A stretch of DNA of 64,000 bases from Nocardioides sp. W7 (lineage in GTDB: Bacteria; Actinomycetota; Actinomycetes; Propionibacteriales; Nocardioidaceae): positions 2,046,001 through 2,110,000 of the forward strand of contig NZ_CP095078.1 of the NCBI RefSeq assembly GCF_022919075.1, written 5' to 3'. Under the pieces are notes generated by a model. It was not told the origin of the DNA and did no database searches. It was given only the letters and a program-made list of their open reading frames with translations. Positions 16,034 through 25,283 of this stretch are shown here, in pieces. The position numbers were made by a program, and so were the translations under genes. Position 1 is the stretch's first letter. Each line of letters opens with the position of its first letter.

Positions 16034-16114
16034 CCGGAGGGCGTATCCGTTCCGGTCCGCTCCTGACACTTCTGGCGTTTCCAGCAACGCTCGCAACACC
16101 AGAAGCAGGACTAC

Positions 16115-17134
16115 GTGACCACCACTCCCGCGTTGGACGCCCTCGGCGACGTCGACGCCGTCCGTCCACGGAAGATCTCCCGCAAGGCCACCGGAGCCGA
16201 CGCGGTGTTCGAGTGGTCCGCCCGCGCCGTCGGCGCCTCCGTCCTGGTGATCACCGGCGGGGTCGGGCTGTTCCTCGGCTGGCAGGGCTACCCGACGCTG
16301 CAGCGCTACGGCTTCAGCTTCTTCACCGAGTCGCAGTGGCTGCCCGACGAGGACCGGATCGGCATCGCCGGCGTCCTCACCGGCACCTTCGCGGTCGCCG
16401 TGGTCGCCATGGTGATCGCCTTTCCGCTGGCCCTGACGACGGCGCTGTACATCAGCGAGTACGCCCCGCCGAAGCTGCGCGGCGTACTGGTGTCGATGGT
16501 CGACCTGATGGCCGCTGTGCCGTCGATCGTCTACGGCCTGTGGGGCTTCTTCCTCATCATGCCGTACGCCGCCCGGATGGCTCGGTGGCTGGAGAGCAAC
16601 CTCGGGTGGATCCCGATCTTCCAGGTCCGCGGTGCCGACCCGGACGCGGCGTACTGGGACGTCTCGCGCTACTACTCGAGCGCCCTGTGCGCCGGCATCG
16701 CCGTCTCGATGATGGTGATGCCGATGGCCTGCGCCGTGATGCGCCAGGTGTTCTCGCAGACGCCGCCCGGCGAGAAGGAGGCGGCCCTCGCGCTCGGCGC
16801 GACCCGCTGGGGCATGATCCGCAGCGTCGTGCTGCCCTTCGGTCGCGGCGGCATCATCGGCGGGACGATGCTGGCCCTCGGCCGGGCCCTCGGCGAGACC
16901 ATCGCGGTCGCCCTCATCCTGTCCGTCGCCTTCGAGGTGAAGTTCAACATCCTCGAGGTCGGCCACTCCACGATCAGCTCGCTGATCGCCAACCGCTTCG
17001 GTGAGGCGAGCGCCGGGCAGCTCTCGGCACTGCTCGCCGCCGGCTTCGTGCTCTTCGTGATCACCCTGATCGTCAACACCCTCGCCGCCCTGATCGTGAA
17101 CCGCAGCCGCTCGGGCGCCGGGACGGACGCCTGA
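16115..17134 (+). CDS. pstC: Phosphate ABC transporter permease PstC
   Basis: 339 residues. One of the two membrane subunits that import phosphate. Six transmembrane segments are visible, preceded by a 35-residue cytosolic N-terminus. The inner-membrane EAA-type coupling loop EKEAALALGATRWGMIRSVVLPF is near 222-244 and the ALGRALGETIAVALI signature follows. The GTG start has AGGA four bases upstream. The stop overlaps the pstA ATG (TGATG). A PHO box is upstream, so induction at low phosphate is likely. Confidence 0.95.
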   Translation: MTTTPALDALGDVDAVRPRKISRKATGADAVFEWSARAVGASVLVITGGVGLFLGWQGYPTLQRYGFSFFTESQWLPDEDRIGIAGVLTGTFAVAVVAMVIAFPLALTTALYISEYAPPKLRGVLVSMVDLMAAVPSIVYGLWGFFLIMPYAARMARWLESNLGWIPIFQVRGADPDAAYWDVSRYYSSALCAGIAVSMMVMPMACAVMRQVFSQTPPGEKEAALALGATRWGMIRSVVLPFGRGGIIGGTMLALGRALGETIAVALILSVAFEVKFNILEVGHSTISSLIANRFGEASAGQLSALLAAGFVLFVITLIVNTLAALIVNRSRSGAGTDA

Positions 17135-18306
17135 TGACGACCGTGCAGCAGGTCGGTACGACGTACGTCCCGATCCTCGACGACGACGCCGCGCCCGCGG
17201 TCCCGCGGGGGTCACTGGGCCGTCTCAGCCCGGAGGAGCGATTCGTCGCCTGGGGGACCTGGGCCGCAGCCTTCGGCCTGGCCTGGGTCATGACGCAGGA
17301 GATCCTGCCGCTGGCGGGCATCCCGTGGTTCCTGATCTTCTTCTTCGCCTGCGGACTGGTCATGTCGGGCGTCACCGCCGCCATGCAGGGTCGCTCGGTC
17401 GAGGTGAGCGACCGGGTGGTCGGCGCAGTGATCGTCGGAGGGGCCGTCCTCGTCGGGGCAGCCCTGGTCAGCACGATCGGCTACATCTTCTACCGCGGCT
17501 GGGAGCCGCTGACGCATGCGAACTTCTACCTCAAGGACATGAGCGGCGTCGGTCCGTCCGACTCCTTCGACAAGGGTGGGGTGCTGCACGCGCTGGTCGG
17601 CACGGTCATCGAGCTGGCGATCGCGGTGGCGATCACCCTGCCGCTCGGCATCGGCACGGCGGTCTTCATGACCGAGGTCGGCGGCAAGTTCGCCACCGTG
17701 GTGCGCACGGTGGTCGAGGCGATGACCGCGCTGCCCTCGATCGTCGCCGGCCTGTTCATCTACAGCGTCTTCATCGTCGCTCTCGGCTACCCGCGCTCCG
17801 GCCTCGCCGCCGGCCTGGCGCTCGGCGTGATGATGCTGCCGATCATCGCCCGCGCGGCCGACGTGGTCCTGCGCGTCGTGCCCGGCGGCTTGCGCGAGGC
17901 GAGCCTCGCGCTCGGCGCCGGAAAGTGGAAGACCGTTTGGCACGTGGTCCTCCCGACCGCGCGGTCCGGCCTGGCCACCGCGCTCATCCTCGGGATCGCC
18001 CGGGGTGCGGGGGAGACGAGCCCGGTGCTGCTGACCTCCGGCGCCGCGGCGTTCCTCGTCGCGGACCCGACCGACGGGGTCATGAACTCGCTCCCGCTGT
18101 TCATCTACACCAACGTCCGCAGCGGCCAGGGTGCCGCGGAGGACCGCGCCTTCGCGGCTGCGACCGTGCTGCTCGTCCTGGTGCTCGCCCTGTTCGTCAT
18201 CGCGCGGCTGCTCGCCCGCCCGCGCGGCAACAAGCCGCCCTTGCTCTCCCGTCTCGTCCCGCGCCGGATCTCCGGCACCACGTCCACTCCGGAGGACCGC
18301 TCGTGA
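17134..18306 (+). CDS. pstA: Phosphate ABC transporter permease PstA
   Basis: 390 residues, longer than the usual ~300. The extra length is N-terminal: residues about 36-80 hold two additional hydrophobic segments (WAAAFGLAWVMTQEILPLAG, WFLIFFFACGLVMSGVTAAM) before the standard six-helix core. The coupling loop LREASLALGAGKWKTVWHVVLP is near 250, followed by GIARGAGETSPVLLTSGAA. It pairs with PstC. It overlaps pstC by one base and the following PstS gene by GTGA. Confidence 0.93.
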   Translation: MTTVQQVGTTYVPILDDDAAPAVPRGSLGRLSPEERFVAWGTWAAAFGLAWVMTQEILPLAGIPWFLIFFFACGLVMSGVTAAMQGRSVEVSDRVVGAVIVGGAVLVGAALVSTIGYIFYRGWEPLTHANFYLKDMSGVGPSDSFDKGGVLHALVGTVIELAIAVAITLPLGIGTAVFMTEVGGKFATVVRTVVEAMTALPSIVAGLFIYSVFIVALGYPRSGLAAGLALGVMMLPIIARAADVVLRVVPGGLREASLALGAGKWKTVWHVVLPTARSGLATALILGIARGAGETSPVLLTSGAAAFLVADPTDGVMNSLPLFIYTNVRSGQGAAEDRAFAAATVLLVLVLALFVIARLLARPRGNKPPLLSRLVPRRISGTTSTPEDRS

Positions 18307-19925
18307 AGCGCCTGTCCGCTCTCGGCCGCTCGTTGGTCGCCGTTCTGCTCTCGTTCGGCTTCGTGCTGAGCGTGCCCGGCTCCGCGTCCGGAGTCGTCTA
18401 CGCACAGATCGAGGGCACCGGCTCGACCTGGTCGAGCCTGATCGTCGACCAGTGGATCGCCGACGTCAGCGCCAACGGTATGAAGGTCGTCTACACCGGC
18501 GGCGGCTCCTCCAAGGGCCGCAAGGACTTCTCGCTGAAGAGCACCGACTTCGCGATCTCCGAGATCCCCTACCAGGGCACCGATGAGCAGGGCAACGCCG
18601 ACACCAGCGCCGGTCGCGAGTACGCCTACCTGCCGATCGTGGCCGGTGGCACCGCGTTCACCTACCAGCTGAAGATCGGCAACAAACGGGTCGACAACCT
18701 CCGTCTGTCGGGCGACACCCTGACCAAGATCTTCACCAACAAGATCACCAGCTGGGACGACCCCGCGATCGCCAAGGACAACAACGGCCGCTCGTTCCCC
18801 AAGCTCCCGATCACGCCGGTGGTCCGCTCGGACGGCTCCGGCACCACGGCCCAGTTCACGACCTGGATGGACAAGGCCCACCCGGCTGACTGGCGCGCCT
18901 TCTTCGGCAAGGCCGGGTTGACGTCGTACTTCCCGCGGAAGGGGCGAGCGGTCAGCCAGTCCGGATCCGACCAGGTGATGAACTACATCGCCAGCAACGC
19001 CGGCAACGGCACCATCGGGTACGTCGAGTACGCCTACCCGCTCGACAAGGACTTCCCGGTCGTCAAGGTGCTGAACCAGGCGGGCTACTTCGTTGAGCCG
19101 ACCGAGTTCAACACCGCCGTGGCCCTGACCAAGGCGAAGATCAACGAGGACAAGGCGTCGCAGCTCTACCTGACCCAGATCCTGGACGGCGTCTACACGA
19201 ACCCCGACCCGCGGGCCTATCCGATCTCGTCGTACTCGTACATGGTCATTCCGACCGGCGCGACCGACACCCGGATGAGCACGGCCAAGCGGCAGACGCT
19301 CGCCGACTTCATGTTCTACTCGCTGTGCTCGGGCCAGTCGAAGGCCGGCGCCTACGGCTACAGCCCACTGCCGGTCAACCTGGTGCAGGCGGGCTTCGAG
19401 CAGCTGGCCAAGCTCAAGGTGGCCGACCCGGCGGTCGAGCTGTCCAACCGCGATGTGAAGTCGTGCAACAACCCGACCTTCGACGGCAAGAACCTGCGCA
19501 AGAACCTGCTCGCCGAGAAGGCGCCGCAGCCGGCCGCCTGCGACAAGGCCGGCGCGGGCCCCTGCGGGACCAAGACCGGCACCGGCCAGCCGTCGACCGA
19601 CCAGCCGGCGGCACCGGCCGACGAGGCGGCGCCCGCCGCCGGTGGCGAGGTGCCGGCCGCCGATCCGGGCGCGGCGCCCGTCGAGGCGGCGCCGGCGGTC
19701 GTGGACCCGGTCACGGGGGAGTCGACCGTCCCGGTTGCGAGCACGACCGGTGAGACCTCCACCGAGGCGATCTACGCCAACCCCACGGAGCTGTCCGCAG
19801 ATCGGCCCGGGGACGCCAAGGCGTTCAGCCTGCTGGCGGTCGCTCTGCTGATCGGTCTGGTCGTGCTGCCAGGGGTGTACGCCGGGTCCCTGCGTCGCCG
19901 TTCGGTCTCGCGAGGTGCCAAGTGA
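18303..19925 (+). CDS. pstS: Phosphate-binding protein PstS with C-terminal membrane anchor
   Basis: 540 residues. The mature core (about 35-400) has PstS features: GTGSTWSS near the start, SDGSGTTAQFTTWM, and the phosphate-loop SQSGSDQVMNYIA. A signal peptide occupies 1-33 and there is no lipobox Cys. After a Pro/Ala/Glu-rich linker (about 420-500) one transmembrane helix AFSLLAVALLIGLVVLPGVYAG and a basic tail SLRRRSVSRGAK end the protein. So it is anchored by its C-terminus, not by lipid, unlike most actinobacterial PstS. It overlaps pstA by GTGA and the next gene by GTGA. It should deliver phosphate to PstCA. Confidence 0.88.
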   Translation: MKRLSALGRSLVAVLLSFGFVLSVPGSASGVVYAQIEGTGSTWSSLIVDQWIADVSANGMKVVYTGGGSSKGRKDFSLKSTDFAISEIPYQGTDEQGNADTSAGREYAYLPIVAGGTAFTYQLKIGNKRVDNLRLSGDTLTKIFTNKITSWDDPAIAKDNNGRSFPKLPITPVVRSDGSGTTAQFTTWMDKAHPADWRAFFGKAGLTSYFPRKGRAVSQSGSDQVMNYIASNAGNGTIGYVEYAYPLDKDFPVVKVLNQAGYFVEPTEFNTAVALTKAKINEDKASQLYLTQILDGVYTNPDPRAYPISSYSYMVIPTGATDTRMSTAKRQTLADFMFYSLCSGQSKAGAYGYSPLPVNLVQAGFEQLAKLKVADPAVELSNRDVKSCNNPTFDGKNLRKNLLAEKAPQPAACDKAGAGPCGTKTGTGQPSTDQPAAPADEAAPAAGGEVPAADPGAAPVEAAPAVVDPVTGESTVPVASTTGETSTEAIYANPTELSADRPGDAKAFSLLAVALLIGLVVLPGVYAGSLRRRSVSRGAK

Positions 19926-22528
19926 GTGCCACTGGTTCGTGGTGGTCCGGGCGCAGCAAGCGCCCACTGGCTGTCGCTGGCGCCGCACTGATGGCTGCCG
20001 CGACCCTGGCCTGGGCCCCGGCTGACGCAGTCGAGAGCGTGGTCGGTCGGGTGGCCGCCGACAAGCCGGCGTACACGCAGACCAAGACGTTGACCCGGAC
20101 GATGGTCGACCCGGTCGAGGGCGACGTCGAGGCGGAGCCCAACACGATGAGCGTGAAGGTCGAGGAGACCGAGAACCTGCGCGGGCGCCAGCGCGTGCGG
20201 GTCGAGTGGGCCGGCGCTCCGCAGAGCGGCGGGCGGACCGCCGACCCGTACGGCGAGAAGGGGATGCAGCAGGAGTACCCCGTCGTCATCATGCAGTGCC
20301 GTGGCGTCGACGACCCGGCGGCTCCGCTCGCCCAGCAGGTCCGGCCGGAGACCTGCTGGACCAGCTCAGTCGTGCAGCGCTCCCAGATCAACAAGGACCT
20401 GCATGAGGCCACCTGGACCCGTGACCTCCACGCGGGCCCGGAGGACACCCAGCGGCTGTCCGGGATCGAGCCCTTCCCGGGCCTGGAGACCTGCAAGGAC
20501 GTGGCGCCGGACTACTACTTCACGCACCTGACGCCGTTCGTGTCCAAGAAGGGCGTCGTCTACCCGGCCTGCGACTCCGCGCACATGCCCCCCGAGGCGG
20601 CCGTCGACTCAGCATTCCCGCCCAATGAGATCTCCGCCTTCTCCGACGAGGACGGCGCCGGGTCGGTCGAGTTCGAGGTCCGCAGCGACGTCGAGAACGA
20701 GTCGCTGGGCTGCAACGAGAGGACCGCGTGCGCCATCGTGGTGGTCCCGATCAAGGGTCTGTCCTGCGTCGCTCCCGGCGACTCGACCAAGCTCACGGAC
20801 GAGGCCTGCCGGCTCGGTGGCCAGTTCGCCCCGGGGTCGAGCAACTTCGCCGGCGTCGGTGTCGACCAAGCGGTCTCGCCGCTGCTGTGGTGGTCGGAGT
20901 CCAACTGGCGCAACCGGTTCGTCGTGCCGATCACCTTCGGCCTGCCGCCGAGCACGTGCGACATCAGGGACCCGCGGGCACCGACGGGCTTCTACGGCTC
21001 CGAGCTGCTCGCGCAGGCCTCTATCCAGTGGGCGCCGGCGTACTGCCTGGACAAGAAGCGGTTCAAGTTCCAGCACAACCTGATGTCCGACGTAGCGGGC
21101 TTCAAATTCATGGAGGGCGGCAGCGGTGCGGCCGCGATCGTGTCCTCGGAGCACAAGCGGACCGGTGACGACCCGGTGGGCTACGCCCCGACCGCGGTGA
21201 CCGGCTTCGGCATCGGCTACGCGATCGACAAGCCGGACAACAACGGCGAGTACACCAACCTGCGCCTGAGCGCCCGGCTCATCGCCAAGCTGCTAACCCA
21301 GTCCTACCTCGGCTCGGCGCTCGGGCTCGGGCATCCCGGCATCAGCGGCAACCCGATCGGCCTCATGAACGACCCCGAGTTCATCGCGCTGAACCCGGGC
21401 CTGACCCGCAACAGCCAGGAGGCAGGCGCGACGCTGCTCTCCCTGTCGAACGACTCGGACATCGTCCACCAGCTCACCGACTACATCGCCCATGACAAGG
21501 ACGCGATGAGGTGGATCGGTGGCAAGCCCGACCGGTGGGGCATGAAGGTCAACCCCGCGTACGAGAAGATCGAGCTGCCGCGAGAGGGATGGCCGCTACT
21601 CGACGAGTACGCCCCGAAGACGCCTGACCCCTGCCTCCAGGCGAACCCCGGGGTCTATTTCACGCAGCTGGCAGCGCCCGTCACCACCCTGCGCAAGATC
21701 TCCGAGGCGCTCATCGACGCCTGGCCGAACGTGCAGACGCGCTGTGACGCCGACCTGACCACCGGCGGCTGGAAGCTCGGGCGCAAGGACCGTCAGTCGT
21801 ACGGCTCACGCTTCATGCTCGGCCTGGTCAGCCTCGGCGACGCCGAGCGCTACGGCCTGCGCACGGCGGCGCTGGAGACCACGTCCAAGCAGTACGTCGA
21901 GGCCACCACCTCGTCGCTGAGGTCTGCTCTCCAGCTGATGGAGCAGAAGAAGAAGCTGGCACCGTTCGTCCTGGACCAGGCCGACGTCCGCAAGTCCAGG
22001 AAGGCCTACCCGGGCACGATGGTCGTCTACACCGCCGCCCGCCTGCGGAACCTGCCGGAGGAGGACGCGGAGAAGGTCGCGCTGTTCATGCGCACCGCCA
22101 CGACGGAGGGCCAGCGCGAGGGCTTCGGCAACGGCGAGCTACCCGGCGGCTTCCTGCCTCTCCGCAAGAGCGGTGCGACGGCCGCCCTCTACCGGTCCGC
22201 CAAGGAGGTCGCGGACGCGGTCGAGGCACAGAAGCCGGCATCGGTCCGGCCGGCTGAGAGCGCGTCGGCGACCCCCGACGACGGCGCCTCCGCACCAGTC
22301 GTGATTCCGGACGCAGCTCCCTCTGCCGCAGAGCCGAGCGTCTCGACGGCTCCGACCGGCGTGCCCGACGTGCCCGTGGCGGCCGCTCCGGTGGCGATGC
22401 CGGCGACCGAGTCGATCAGCTCGCGAACGGCGAGCGGCGTGGTGCCGTCCCTCCTGATCATCGGGCTGGTGGGCATCGCGATCGCGAGCCTGCTCCGCTT
22501 CCTGCTCCAGCGCCCGAGGCTGCGATGA
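19922..22528 (+). CDS. Large secreted, membrane-anchored protein of the pst operon
   Basis: 868 residues, translationally coupled to the upstream PstS (GTGA overlap) and the downstream sortase-like gene. A signal peptide (about 14-36, LAVAGAALMAAATLAWAPADA) and a C-terminal membrane helix (VPSLLIIGLVGIAIASLLRFLL) followed by RPRLR give the same topology as the preceding PstS. Eight or more Cys suggest extracytoplasmic disulfides. A PstS-like substrate-binding fold in the middle is suggested by GFGIGYAIDKPDNNGEY and by the context, but I cannot identify the domain firmly. The Ala/Pro/Val-rich segment at about 770-835 would span the wall. Role in phosphate capture or wall attachment is inference. 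Confidence 0.7.
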   Translation: MSATGSWWSGRSKRPLAVAGAALMAAATLAWAPADAVESVVGRVAADKPAYTQTKTLTRTMVDPVEGDVEAEPNTMSVKVEETENLRGRQRVRVEWAGAPQSGGRTADPYGEKGMQQEYPVVIMQCRGVDDPAAPLAQQVRPETCWTSSVVQRSQINKDLHEATWTRDLHAGPEDTQRLSGIEPFPGLETCKDVAPDYYFTHLTPFVSKKGVVYPACDSAHMPPEAAVDSAFPPNEISAFSDEDGAGSVEFEVRSDVENESLGCNERTACAIVVVPIKGLSCVAPGDSTKLTDEACRLGGQFAPGSSNFAGVGVDQAVSPLLWWSESNWRNRFVVPITFGLPPSTCDIRDPRAPTGFYGSELLAQASIQWAPAYCLDKKRFKFQHNLMSDVAGFKFMEGGSGAAAIVSSEHKRTGDDPVGYAPTAVTGFGIGYAIDKPDNNGEYTNLRLSARLIAKLLTQSYLGSALGLGHPGISGNPIGLMNDPEFIALNPGLTRNSQEAGATLLSLSNDSDIVHQLTDYIAHDKDAMRWIGGKPDRWGMKVNPAYEKIELPREGWPLLDEYAPKTPDPCLQANPGVYFTQLAAPVTTLRKISEALIDAWPNVQTRCDADLTTGGWKLGRKDRQSYGSRFMLGLVSLGDAERYGLRTAALETTSKQYVEATTSSLRSALQLMEQKKKLAPFVLDQADVRKSRKAYPGTMVVYTAARLRNLPEEDAEKVALFMRTATTEGQREGFGNGELPGGFLPLRKSGATAALYRSAKEVADAVEAQKPASVRPAESASATPDDGASAPVVIPDAAPSAAEPSVSTAPTGVPDVPVAAAPVAMPATESISSRTASGVVPSLLIIGLVGIAIASLLRFLLQRPRLR

Positions 22529-23496
22529 CGCAGACGATGTCCGAAGCCACCGCTGACGTGGCCGAGCAGGGGCAGCGCGGGCGGCTGCCCCAGCGGCCCG
22601 GGCGGACCAAACGAGCCCGTCCGGCCCGCCCGCCGAGGGCACCGCATCCCCACGACAACGCCCTGGCGGCGGCCAGCTCGGCGTTCACGATGCTCGGCCT
22701 GGTGGCCTGCTGGATCGTGCTGCAGATGCTGGTGCTCGGCGGCCTGTCGCAGGCTCGGGACCAGTCGCTGCTGTACGGCGACTTCCGCGAGCAGCTGGCG
22801 GCGGCCACCGCCCCCGTCGGCGACACGCCGATCGAACCAGGTGTCCCGGTCGCGCTGATGGAGATCGCGGGGCTCGACCTGGAGCAGGTGGTGATCGAGG
22901 GCACCGCGTCGGGAGACCTACTCGTCGGTCCCGGGCACCTGCGGGGCACGGTCCTTCCCGGACAGGAGGGCACCAGCGTCGTGATGGGTCGCGCGGCGTC
23001 GTACGGCGGGCCGTTCGGCGACATCAGCACGCTGAAGGCAGGCGACCCGATCACCGTCACCTCCGCGCAGGGGGTCAAGACCTTCACCGTCCTCGGCGTA
23101 CGACGCACCGGTGACCCGCTCCCGCAGCCCCGCCCTGTCGGCACGGCTCGGCTCACGCTGATCAGTGCGGAGGGCGAGGGCGAGGGCAGCCTGTCGGCCC
23201 TGCGGCCCGGCGAGGTCGTCTACATCGACGCCGAGGCACCCGAGGCGTTCCCCGCGCCTCCGGCGGCCGCGGTGACGGTGCCGGAATCGGAGCGGCCGAT
23301 GGCCGACGACTCCGCCAACGCGATGCCGCTGCTCGTCCTGTGGATGGCCCTGCTGCTCGCGCTGACCCTGGCGGTCGTCGCTGCACGGCAGCGGTGGTCG
23401 GCCCTCCTGGTCTGGGTGGTGGCCACGCCGGTGGCCATCGCCCTCGCATGGCAGGCGACGGACGTCGTCATGCGGCTTCTGCCCAACCTCGTCTGA
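22525..23496 (+). CDS. Sortase-fold protein lacking catalytic His and Cys (pseudo-sortase)
   Basis: 323 residues. An N-terminal membrane helix (about 50-72) precedes a sortase beta-barrel (about 100-235): GLDLEQVVIEGT, GPGHLRGTVLPGQEGTSVVMG, and ARLTLISAEG match class D/E sortases block by block. In active relatives these blocks read AGHRxTxG and TLITC. Here Arg156 stands where the His belongs and Ala215 where the Cys belongs, so transpeptidation should be impossible. Two further hydrophobic helices form the C-terminus (about 272-315). Overlaps the upstream anchored protein by ATGA. A scaffold role in the Pst assembly is possible. Confidence 0.78.
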   Translation: MTQTMSEATADVAEQGQRGRLPQRPGRTKRARPARPPRAPHPHDNALAAASSAFTMLGLVACWIVLQMLVLGGLSQARDQSLLYGDFREQLAAATAPVGDTPIEPGVPVALMEIAGLDLEQVVIEGTASGDLLVGPGHLRGTVLPGQEGTSVVMGRAASYGGPFGDISTLKAGDPITVTSAQGVKTFTVLGVRRTGDPLPQPRPVGTARLTLISAEGEGEGSLSALRPGEVVYIDAEAPEAFPAPPAAAVTVPESERPMADDSANAMPLLVLWMALLLALTLAVVAARQRWSALLVWVVATPVAIALAWQATDVVMRLLPNLV

Positions 23497-23621
23497 ACGT
23501 CAGGCGACGCCTCACCCAACTCCAGACCAAACCGACGGCGGCACCGGGACATCCGTCTCACGATCGAGCCGCACCTCCATCTGGCCGCGACCGTGGCCAA
23601 AACGAAAAGGAAATCCAACTG

Positions 23622-25196
23622 ATGCACGCACGCAAGTTGCTTGCTGGCCTGGCCACCGCCGCGGTGGCGGCTTCGGGGATCGCCCTGACCGCTGCGCCGG
23701 CTCAGGCCGCCGTCCAGCCCAACGACACGACCTTCGCGCCCGTCGCAGCGGACCTGGTCGGCATGGGATCCGACACCACGCAGGAGGTCGTGAAGGCCGC
23801 CGCCGACGCGTACAACGCCACGCAGCCCGCCTCGCGCGTCGCGACCTACCAGGCCGGCACCGGCGACACCGTGGCGATCCCGAGTGGGTCCACCAACCGG
23901 GTCAACGGCTCCGGTGACGGCAAGAAGCTGCTCTACGGCACGGGCAACGTCGCGGACATCGACTTCGCGCGCTCGTCGTCGGGGCTCAACACCGCGGAGG
24001 TCGGTGCCGGTCTCCAGGCGTTCCCGTTCGCCCTGGACACGATCCAGATCGCCAAGGCGGCCACCTCCAACGCCCCCGACACCCTGACCGGCGCCCAGAT
24101 CCTCGCGATCTACGAGCGGGTCGACGCCGAGGGCGACCCGGTGAACAGCTGGGACGACCTGGGCTTCACGAGCACGGCGGCGATCACCGCCTACATCCCG
24201 CAGGCCGGTTCCGGCACCCGCAGCTTCTTCGAGGGTGAGCTGACCAAGCTCAACGGCGGCACCGCGGTCAGCACCACGGGTCTGCCGACCACGCAGGAGC
24301 ACAGCGTCGCCGACATCCAGGGCAACCCGAACGCGGTCGTCCCGTTCTCTGCGGGCCGCGCCGCTCGCGCCCCGCAGGTCAAGCTCGCGGCGGGCTGGAA
24401 GGCTGACCGCGCGGTCTACAACGTCGTCCGCGGTTCGGACATCGGCAAGCCCGAGGTCCAGGACGTGTTCGGCACGGGTGGCTTCCTGTGCTCGACCGAG
24501 GCGAAGCCCCTGATCGAGGGTGCCGGCTTCAAGCAGTTCGCGACGCCGGCCAAGGGCGGTGTCTGCGGTACGACCACCCAGGCGGCGACGACCGACTTCG
24601 ACCTGAACGACGCCACCCCGGTCGACACGACCACCGCCGTGGCGGTGGCCAGCGACGCCGCCGGCAAGGCGCGGATCACCGCGAAGATCGCCGGCGGCAC
24701 CACCCCGTCGGGCAGCGTGTCGTTCTTCAAGGCCGACGGCACCGTGCTGTCCCGCAACGTCGCCGTGGCCGGCGGCCAGGCGTCCTTCTCCGTCGACTCG
24801 GCGCTGGGTGCGCAGAACTTCCGGGCGGTCTACCGTCCCGCGGCCGGCACCAACTTCAAGTCCTCGCAGGGCACCGGCGTCGGCACGGTCAAGACCTCCT
24901 CGACGCTGAAGGTCACCTTCCCGAAGAAGGCCGCCAAGGCGGGCAAGAAGGTCAAGGGCACCGTCAAGGTCACCCTGGCCGGCGTCTCCTCGAAGGCCAC
25001 GGGCACCGTCAAGGTGCTGAAGGGCAAGAAGACGATCGCCAGGGTCAAGCTGGTGAACGGCAAGGCCAAGATCACCCTGAAGAAGGGGCTCAAGTCCGGC
25101 GTCAACAAGCTGAAGGTCGTCTGGTCCGGTGACGCGAACGCCGTCGGCTCGCAGAAGGCCGCCAAGGTCAAGGTCGCCAAGGCCAAGAAGAAGTAG
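23622..25196 (+). CDS. Second PstS-like secreted binding protein with C-terminal Ig-like domains
   Basis: 524 residues. Signal peptide 1-29 ends AAPAQA. The PstS-like core (about 35-320) has GMGSDTTQEVVKAAADAYN, GSGTRSFFEGEL and an SSSGLN phosphate-loop-like segment. Two Ig-like domains follow (about 335-420 and 425-510), and the tail is very Lys-rich (AAKVKVAKAKKK). No lipobox, membrane helix or sorting signal is present, so it would be secreted or bind the wall by charge. RBS AAAGGAAA lies about 9 bases upstream of ATG 23622. It is 125 bp after the sortase-like gene and is followed by a strong hairpin before pstB. It may capture phosphate from the surroundings. Confidence 0.8.
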   Translation: MHARKLLAGLATAAVAASGIALTAAPAQAAVQPNDTTFAPVAADLVGMGSDTTQEVVKAAADAYNATQPASRVATYQAGTGDTVAIPSGSTNRVNGSGDGKKLLYGTGNVADIDFARSSSGLNTAEVGAGLQAFPFALDTIQIAKAATSNAPDTLTGAQILAIYERVDAEGDPVNSWDDLGFTSTAAITAYIPQAGSGTRSFFEGELTKLNGGTAVSTTGLPTTQEHSVADIQGNPNAVVPFSAGRAARAPQVKLAAGWKADRAVYNVVRGSDIGKPEVQDVFGTGGFLCSTEAKPLIEGAGFKQFATPAKGGVCGTTTQAATTDFDLNDATPVDTTTAVAVASDAAGKARITAKIAGGTTPSGSVSFFKADGTVLSRNVAVAGGQASFSVDSALGAQNFRAVYRPAAGTNFKSSQGTGVGTVKTSSTLKVTFPKKAAKAGKKVKGTVKVTLAGVSSKATGTVKVLKGKKTIARVKLVNGKAKITLKKGLKSGVNKLKVVWSGDANAVGSQKAAKVKVAKAKKK

Positions 25197-25212
25197 CAAC
25201 TCCGCACCACCC

Positions 25213-25250
25213 CGGTCCGGGCGGTCGCCTCACGGCGTCCGCCCGGACCG
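25213..25250 (+). terminator. Strong hairpin between pstS2 and pstB
   Basis: CGGTCCGGGCGG 25213-25224 pairs perfectly with CCGCCCGGACCG 25239-25250; after a T-T mismatch CGCC/GGCG adds four pairs around a TCAC loop. CCTTCCTG follows. A weak terminator or mRNA-stabilising element that sets pstS2 above pstB is likely. Confidence 0.6.
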
Positions 25251-25283
25251 CCTTCCTGAACCACACCAGCTGAGAGAACGCCG

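Noticed and set aside
23497..23621. PHO-box-like heptamers before pstS2
   Set aside because: CCTCACC and CCAGACC are off consensus and spaced 12 bp, not 11.
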